From: Pseudomonas guariconensis
GTDB taxonomy: Bacteria; Pseudomonadota; Gammaproteobacteria; Pseudomonadales; Pseudomonadaceae
NCBI RefSeq assembly: GCF_015680235.1
Contig: NZ_JADLJL010000022.1
Coordinates: forward strand, 1-64,000
Direction of reading: 5' to 3'
Length of the DNA stretch: 64,000 nucleotides
Shown here: positions 59,247-64,000 of the stretch, piece after piece
How the letters are laid out: each line of letters begins with the position of its first letter
How positions within the stretch are numbered: position 1 is the first letter of the stretch
Position numbers and translations under genes: made by a program
Notes under the pieces: model-generated
The model's input: only the letters and a program-made list of their open reading frames with translations
The model's database searches: none
What the model was told of the DNA's origin: nothing

Positions 59247-59792
59247 TCACTTGATCAGGCTGAGGAACTCGCTGCGGGTCGCTGCATTGCTGCGGAATGC
59301 GCCGAGCATCACCGAGGTAATCATGGTCGAGTTCTGTTTTTCCACACCGCGCATCATCATGCACATGTGCTTGGCCTCGATCACCACGGCCACGCCGGCG
59401 GCGCCGGTGACTTTTTCAACGGCCTCGGCGATCTGGCGGCTGAGGTTTTCCTGAATCTGCAGGCGGCGGGCATACATGTCGACGATGCGGGCGACCTTCG
59501 ACAGGCCCAGCACCTTGCCCTGGGGCAGGTAGGCCACGTGGGCCTTGCCGATGAACGGCAGCATGTGGTGTTCGCACATCGAATACAGCTCGATGTCCCG
59601 GACCAGCACCATCTCGCTGTTGTCGGAGGTGAACAGCGCGCCGTTGGTGACTTCTTCCAGGGTTTGTTCATAACCGCGGCAAAGGTACTTCATGGCCTTT
59701 GCGGCCCGCTTGGGCGTATCGAGCAGCCCTTCGCGGGAGACGTCCTCGCCGAGCTGGCTGAGGATCTCGGTGTAGTTCTGTTCCAGGGACAT
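59247..59792 (-). CDS. folE: GTP cyclohydrolase I
   Basis: 181 residues, zinc enzyme making 7,8-dihydroneopterin triphosphate for folate. [22 protein letters not shown] (zinc Cys/His), [12 protein letters not shown] and [11 protein letters not shown] (second zinc region) are diagnostic. MSLEQNYTE at 59792 is the family-like start. Pseudomonads often have two folE genes; which one this is cannot be told. Confidence 0.95.
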   Translation of the reverse strand: MSLEQNYTEILSQLGEDVSREGLLDTPKRAAKAMKYLCRGYEQTLEEVTNGALFTSDNSEMVLVRDIELYSMCEHHMLPFIGKAHVAYLPQGKVLGLSKVARIVDMYARRLQIQENLSRQIAEAVEKVTGAAGVAVVIEAKHMCMMMRGVEKQNSTMITSVMLGAFRSNAATRSEFLSLIK

Positions 59793-59862
59793 GGATCTAC
59801 CTGTGGGGATTAATCGCAAAGACGAAGGGTACGGCGGCCAGGGCCATGCTGCAAGCGCGGCG

Positions 59863-60423
59863 TCACTCGTCGCGGCCTTCGAGCATGGTCCGCTTGAGCA
59901 TCACGTACACCGCACCCGTGCCGCCGTGGCGGGCCTGGCAGGAGGCGAAGCCGAGCACTTGCGGGTGCTGGCGCAGCCAGGTGTTGACGTGGCTCTTGAT
60001 CATCGGGCGCTTGCCGTCCAGGCGCGCGGCCTTGCCGTGGGTGACGCGCACGCAGCGCACTTCGAGCTTGGTGGCTTCGGCGATGAAGTCCCAGAGGGTC
60101 TCGCGAGCCCGCTCCACGGTCATGCCGTGCAGGTCGAGGCTGCCCTCGAACGGGATCTGGCCCAGCTTGAGCTTGCGGATCTGGCTTTCCTGCACGCCGT
60201 CGCGACGCCACATCAGCTCGTCTTCGGCGCCGACGTCGATGACGAACTGGTCGGACAAGCCGTCGATCACCAGGGGCTGGTCGCTGCGCACCGTCGCGGC
60301 CTGGCGCAGGCCGGCCAACTGCTTGCGGTCAGCCTTGGGCTTGCCGACATCGGCGCGGTCGTGCTTGATCGGTTTCACGCCGCGGATCTCGGCCTGGAAC
60401 AGGGAAAAGTCGTCGTCTTGCAT
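59863..60423 (-). CDS. Smr-domain (MutS2 C-terminal-like) protein
   Basis: 186 residues. The C-terminal Smr domain (about 95-180) has the [12 protein letters not shown] and RVTHGKA motifs of this nuclease-fold family; the N-terminal 90 residues are charged and probably flexible. It resembles small stand-alone SmrA/YdaL proteins. Role in RNA or DNA cleavage not shown. Upstream of folE on the same strand, 70 bp away. Confidence 0.9.
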   Translation of the reverse strand: MQDDDFSLFQAEIRGVKPIKHDRADVGKPKADRKQLAGLRQAATVRSDQPLVIDGLSDQFVIDVGAEDELMWRRDGVQESQIRKLKLGQIPFEGSLDLHGMTVERARETLWDFIAEATKLEVRCVRVTHGKAARLDGKRPMIKSHVNTWLRQHPQVLGFASCQARHGGTGAVYVMLKRTMLEGRDE

Positions 60424-60481
60424 GCTGCCTCCACGTGGGCGGCGTAGTTTACGCGAACGCCCCTTGGGCGTCAGTACCGCC

Positions 60482-60608
60482 CCCGCATGTAGGAGCGGCC
60501 TTGTGCCGCGAAAGGGCTGCGAAGCGGCCCCTGGTCTGGGTCATGGCACAAAGTGTTGGGGCCGCTGCGCGCCCCTTTCGCGGCACAAGGCCGCTCCTAC
60601 AGGGGCGT
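60482..60608. repeat. REP pair of the GCGGCCTTGTGCCGCGAA subtype
   Basis: TAGGAGCGGCCTTGTGCCGC and GCGGCACAAGGCCGCTCCTA face each other over about 60 bp. Confidence 0.88.
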
Positions 60609-60622
60609 CGCTGATCATGGCG

Positions 60623-60943
60623 TCAGTCGTGCTTCTTCATCAGATGCGGCGCCAGGTTCAGCCCGTGCCCACGGCGCAGGCGGATACGGCTGCGGCGCCA
60701 GAAGCGCACGCCCAGGTACAGCAACACCAGCCCCCCGACCGTGAGGGTCACGGCCAGGGGGCGGTTGGCGTTGAGTTCGGCCAGGGCATCGTAGTTGCCC
60801 AACAGGCCGGCAATGCCGGCCATGGCCAAAAGGATGCCCAGGGTCGCCACCAGGGCGGACAGGCCGGCCGCCAGGCGCGCACCCCAGTTGCGCGGTTCGC
60901 GCTGGCGCAGGCGCTTGGCGTCGAAACTGCCTTTGAGCTTCAT
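60623..60943 (-). CDS. small membrane protein of unknown function
   Basis: 106 residues with two membrane helices (about 24-47 and 65-80), a basic N-terminus (MKLKGSFDAKRLRQREPRNWG) and a basic C-terminus ending HLMKKHD. No enzyme motif is seen. Conserved-looking but not recognised. It follows the isochorismatase-like gene by about 58 bp on the same strand. Confidence 0.75.
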   Translation of the reverse strand: MKLKGSFDAKRLRQREPRNWGARLAAGLSALVATLGILLAMAGIAGLLGNYDALAELNANRPLAVTLTVGGLVLLYLGVRFWRRSRIRLRRGHGLNLAPHLMKKHD

Positions 60944-61001
60944 TCCGATGTCCTCTGTGGGTATCCGGAATTCGACCTGGGGTCGGCCCTTGGGTTCCGC
61001 C

Positions 61002-61592
61002 TCAGATCAGGCTGGCGGTCGGGGCGACGCAGGCGAAGTTGTCGGCCATCACGGCCATTTCGCACTGGTGGATCTGCGCGGCCGGGATGACCGTGTCCTT
61101 GAAGGCCAGATCGCGGGTGGTGGAGGCATCCTCGACCAGGGTGCAACGATAACCATAGTCCTTGGCGCGGCGCACGGTGGTGCTGACGCTGGAGTGGCTC
61201 ATGAAGCCGCAGACGATCAGGTCCAAGTGGCCCAGCTCCTGCAGCGTCTCGTGCAGCTTGGTGTTCTTGAACGCGTTGGGCATGCGCTTTTCGATGATGA
61301 TCTCGCCTTCGCGCGGCTCCAGGCCCGGGATGAACTCGCCACGGGCGCCCTGGGGGTCGAACAGGCCGCCAACGGTGCCCAGGTGGCGGACGTGGATGAT
61401 CGGACGGCCGGCTTTGCGTGCGGCGTCGAGCAACCGGGCGATGTTGGCCACGGCCTCGTCCATGCCCGAGAGCGCCAGGGGACCGCTGAGGTACTCCTTT
61501 TGCGCATCGATGATGATCAGGCTGGCTTGGCCCAGCTTGGCCGGCGGGTAGTCGCGGCCGCTGAGGCGGAACATCGTGGTTGGAACGGACAT
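61002..61592 (-). CDS. isochorismatase-fold hydrolase lacking the catalytic Cys
   Basis: 196 residues. The Asp (LIIIDAQKEYL, about residue 25) and Lys (IIEKRMPNAF) of the cysteine-hydrolase triad are present, but the nucleophile position reads CGFMSHSSVSTTVRR, with Ser where family members have Cys (SHxCVSTT). Activity is therefore uncertain; it could be a Ser variant or a binding protein. ATG at 61592 follows AAGGAGCCCTTGATG-type context. Confidence 0.85.
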   Translation of the reverse strand: MSVPTTMFRLSGRDYPPAKLGQASLIIIDAQKEYLSGPLALSGMDEAVANIARLLDAARKAGRPIIHVRHLGTVGGLFDPQGARGEFIPGLEPREGEIIIEKRMPNAFKNTKLHETLQELGHLDLIVCGFMSHSSVSTTVRRAKDYGYRCTLVEDASTTRDLAFKDTVIPAAQIHQCEMAVMADNFACVAPTASLI

Positions 61593-61770
61593 CAAGGGCT
61601 CCTTGGGTAGGGCTTTTGTATACCTATTCTCCCCTGCAACGGCGACAATGTGAATGGTTGACATTGCAAGCGGCATGGTTACTGGCTTCTGGCTACCGGC
61701 GGGGGATTCGGGGGGAACATTTGTGGCGGTGGGCTGTTAGACTTTTGTCCTGTCTGAAAAGGAGTCCCCC

Positions 61771-62679
61771 GTGATCACATCCCGTCTGCGCACCCTGCGC
61801 GACCATATCCGCTGGGCGGTCAGCCGCTTCCATGAGCACGAGTTGTTCTTCGGCCACGGTGCCGACAACGCCTGGGACGAAGCCCGCCTGCTGGTGCTGG
61901 GTGCCGTGCACTTGCCGTGGGAAGTGGCCGACAGCTACCTGGATTGCCAGTTGGAAGATGACGAGCGGGTGCGCCTGCAGCATCTGCTCAAGCGCCGTAT
62001 CGAAGACCGCGTACCGACCGCCTACCTGCTGGGCGAGGCGTGGTTCTGCGGTATGTCGTTTCTGGTCGACGAGCGCGTGCTGGTGCCCCGTTCGCCGATT
62101 GGCGAGCTGCTCGAGAAGCGCTTGGAACCCTGGCTTGCGGCTGAACCTGCGCGCATCCTCGACCTGTGCACCGGCTCCGGGTGCATCGGCATCGTCGCCG
62201 CTGACGTGTTCCCCGACGCCGAGGTGGTGCTGGCCGACCTGTCCTTCGAGGCGCTGGAGGTGGCCAACCAGAACATCGAACGCCATGGCCTGGAAGAGCG
62301 GGTCTACACCGTGCAGGGCGACGGCTTCGCCGGGCTGCCGGGGCAGCGTTTCGACCTGATCCTGTCCAACCCGCCGTACGTCGATGCCGAAGATTTCGCC
62401 GACATGCCGGCCGAGTACCACCACGAACCCGAGCTGGGCCTGGCCTGCGGCAACGACGGCCTGGACCTGGTGCGGCGCATGCTCGCCGAAGCGGCCGAGC
62501 ACCTGACCGAGAAGGGCTTGTTGATCGTCGAAGTGGGCAACAGCCAGGTGCATGTCGAGGCGCTGTACCCTGAGGTGGACTTCGCCTGGCTGGAATTCGA
62601 GCGCGGCGGGCACGGCGTGTTCATGCTGACGGCCGAGCAGTGCCGGCAGCATCGGGAGCTGTTCCGTTCCAGGGTTTGA
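61771..62679 (+). CDS. prmB: 50S ribosomal protein L3 N5-glutamine methyltransferase
   Basis: 302 residues. [20 protein letters not shown] (SAM motif I), ILSNPPYVD (NPPY catalytic motif for Gln methylation) and EVGNSQ fit PrmB, including the helical N-terminal domain. GTG at 61771 with AAAAGGAG 6-8 bases before it is the start. Confidence 0.94.
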   Translation: MITSRLRTLRDHIRWAVSRFHEHELFFGHGADNAWDEARLLVLGAVHLPWEVADSYLDCQLEDDERVRLQHLLKRRIEDRVPTAYLLGEAWFCGMSFLVDERVLVPRSPIGELLEKRLEPWLAAEPARILDLCTGSGCIGIVAADVFPDAEVVLADLSFEALEVANQNIERHGLEERVYTVQGDGFAGLPGQRFDLILSNPPYVDAEDFADMPAEYHHEPELGLACGNDGLDLVRRMLAEAAEHLTEKGLLIVEVGNSQVHVEALYPEVDFAWLEFERGGHGVFMLTAEQCRQHRELFRSRV

Positions 62680-62709
62680 TCAAGCGCGCGCCTACAGCGG
62701 CGCGCAACC

Positions 62710-62762
62710 CCCTGTAGGAGCGGCCTTGCGCCGCGAAAGGGCCGCAACGCGGCCCCTTGGCC
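62710..62762. repeat. single REP (GCGGCCTTGCGCCGC subtype)
   Basis: TGTAGGAGCGGCCTTGCGCC followed by GCGAAAGGGCCGCAACGCGGCC. Confidence 0.82.
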
Positions 62763-62768
62763 AAACGC

Positions 62769-63557
62769 TCACCGTGTGGCAATCCAGATCAACAACCCGG
62801 CCTGGAACACCGCAAACGCCACCAGGCAGGTAATGGTAAAGCGCAACCCGCTGTCCTCGCGCCGGTACTTGGCCACCCGCTCATCGCGTTCGCGCAGTTG
62901 CGCTTCCTTTTCCAGCAGCTGCTGTTCGGCCTGCTGCAGCATGCCCGCGGCCTCGATAATGTCGACGCGCTGTACCTTCTCGCCGTTCCAGCCGCCCTTG
63001 AGCTGGCCCACCGGGGTTTCCACGGTCCGGGCCTTGAGCAGTTGCCCGTCGGCGTATTCCACGTCCAGGCCCACGCCGCGCAGCACGTGATCACGGCGCA
63101 GGCGGCTGTCTTCGTTGAGGGCGTCCTTGCTCGGCAGGCTCATGCCTTCCACCTGGTAATGCGACCAGCGCCGCTGCAGCCATTGCACCGCCTGGCCGAG
63201 CAAAAAGCGGCCCAGGCCGCGGTTCAGCGGCTCGAGCTGCAGCCCGCTGTCGCCGCCGATGCGCACCAGGCGCTGCTCGTGGTCGACACGGACGTCCAGG
63301 TGGTTTTGCTCCTTGCGCACCTTTTGCCCTGGCAAGCGGATTACCAGGCGCAACAGGCTGTGTTCCTTGCTGTGGCGTTCGGCATGGCCAAATTCGACGA
63401 AGCGCAGAGGCCGGGCGCCGCTGGTGCGCTCGGTAGGCAAGGGCGCCAGGCGTAGCAGCTGGAAGTGTTCGGGGGCCAGGTCTTCCCACGGCAGCGGGGC
63501 GCTTTCCGGGGCGTGTGGCTCTTCGTCCGCCTCAACGGCAGCGGGGGCGTCGGTCAT
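62769..63557 (-). CDS. uncharacterised C-terminally anchored membrane protein
   Basis: 262 residues. An acidic, Ala/Pro-rich N-terminus (TDAPAAVEADEEPHAPES), a soluble middle domain with RLVIRLPGQKVRKEQNHLDV and YQVEGMSLPSKDALNEDSRLRRDHVL, a coiled coil (about 215-238, LQQAEQQLLEKEAQLRERDE) and a final hydrophobic helix (about 243-260). The layout is that of a tail-anchored inner-membrane protein. Not recognised. GGTATCCTC precedes the minus-strand ATG at 63557. Confidence 0.78.
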   Translation of the reverse strand: MTDAPAAVEADEEPHAPESAPLPWEDLAPEHFQLLRLAPLPTERTSGARPLRFVEFGHAERHSKEHSLLRLVIRLPGQKVRKEQNHLDVRVDHEQRLVRIGGDSGLQLEPLNRGLGRFLLGQAVQWLQRRWSHYQVEGMSLPSKDALNEDSRLRRDHVLRGVGLDVEYADGQLLKARTVETPVGQLKGGWNGEKVQRVDIIEAAGMLQQAEQQLLEKEAQLRERDERVAKYRREDSGLRFTITCLVAFAVFQAGLLIWIATR

Positions 63558-63597
63558 CAGGGGTATCCTCGAATGCACGGCGGGCGCGTTGGCGTAC

Positions 63598-63697
63598 AGG
63601 GGCTGCGGTGCAGCCCAATCGCGGGCAAGGCCGCTCCCACAACCAGCCCCTGTGGGAGCGGGCTTGCCCGCGATTGGGCCGCAAAGCGGCCCCTGTA
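63598..63697. repeat. mixed REP pair
   Basis: AATCGCGGGCAAGGCCGCTC and GAGCGGGCTTGCCCGCGATTGG with a GGGCCGCAAAGCGGCCC shoulder. Confidence 0.82.
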
Positions 63698-63758
63698 CAC
63701 CGATTACCGCCTCGATAACTCCCGTTATCGGCAGCGAAAACAACTTCCTGAGCCCGAT

Positions 63759-64000
63759 CTATTCCCGTGCCACCTGACGAACGAATGCGACGATCCGCTC
63801 CCCCAGCTCCCGGGCCAGCGGCAGCTCCGGGTTGCGGTAGCTGTCGCGTTGCTGGCTCATTCCCCGCGGGCTTATGCGCAGCATGTGGTTCATGCCCTCG
63901 ATCAGCACCAGCTGCGCATCGGGCTTGGCCGCCTTCAGGCGCTCGGCGTCGGCCACGTCCACCTGCACGTCGTTGCGGCCCTGGAGGATCAGTGCCGGCA
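63759..64000 (-). CDS. alpha/beta-fold hydrolase, C-terminal part (cut by window edge)
   Basis: The visible 80 codons (end at 63759) read ALILQGRNDVQVDVADAERLKAAKPDAQLVLIEGMNHMLRISP, the usual region with the acid (Asp after GRND) and catalytic His (GMNH) of alpha/beta hydrolases. The nucleophile part lies beyond the window. Confidence 0.8.
   Translation of the reverse strand, partial: PALILQGRNDVQVDVADAERLKAAKPDAQLVLIEGMNHMLRISPRGMSQQRDSYRNPELPLARELGERIVAFVRQVARE

Overview
This window looks like a chromosomal segment of a Pseudomonas of the P. putida group. High-GC core genes occur in a familiar pseudomonad order (fumC, DUF2059, bolA, trhO, ABC transporter, rbdA; then serC, pheA, tyrA-aroA fusion, cmk, rpsA, ihfB, lapA). 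GyrA has the Pseudomonas-type Thr at residue 83. The spacers carry many copies of the P. putida-type REP (core GGAGCCGGCTTGCCGGCGA and variants).

Layout. (1) 0-14.4 kb: core metabolism and envelope maintenance: fumarase, a BolA/TrhO/DsbA-like/ABC exporter/c-di-GMP series, then the minus-strand yciK-mupP-ubiG cluster and mtaD, divergent from mtnA (methylthioadenosine salvage). (2) 14.5-25.8 kb: gyrA with a structured leader, the serine/aromatic amino acid genes serC-pheA-tyrA/aroA, cmk, rpsA with a leader hairpin, ihfB and a LapA-domain protein. (3) 26.3-27.8 kb: a metallo-beta-lactamase/beta-CASP nuclease. (4) 28-46.4 kb: a polysaccharide (O-antigen-type) locus at the classical ihfB-wzz position. 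Its AT-rich core (28.2-42.7 kb) holds two Wzz regulators, a glycerol-3-phosphate cytidylyltransferase, a Wzx flippase, a CDP-glycerol glycerophosphotransferase-like protein, a Wzy-like polymerase, three glycosyltransferases, a hexapeptide acyltransferase, a WcaJ-type initiating transferase and a WaaL/Wzy-like protein. High-GC rfbC and rfbBDA (dTDP-L-rhamnose) follow. An IS5-family element sits inside the decayed remnant of an older IS5 transposase at 38.66-39.79 kb. (5) 46.6-64 kb: mixed core and accessory genes: ComEA-like protein, pyrF, oxidoreductases, an LPS-kinase-like protein, an MFS transporter divergent from a MocR regulator, a chemoreceptor, BenE, GST, glutaredoxin, folE, Smr protein, an isochorismatase-fold protein, prmB, and a partial hydrolase at the edge.

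The polysaccharide locus implies a polymer of rhamnose plus probably glycerol phosphate, started by WcaJ on undecaprenyl phosphate, flipped by Wzx, polymerised by Wzy with Wzz control and perhaps ligated by the WaaL-like protein. The most unusual structures are the teichoic-acid-like gene pair inside a Gram-negative O-antigen locus, the nested and partly deleted IS elements, a roughly 65-bp dispersed repeat coupled to REPs (26 and 48 kb), a segmental duplication that carries the 3' end of pyrF, a multi-hairpin leader before rfbB, and an MFS protein whose tail is encoded by REP DNA. No tRNA, rRNA, CRISPR or prophage genes were seen.
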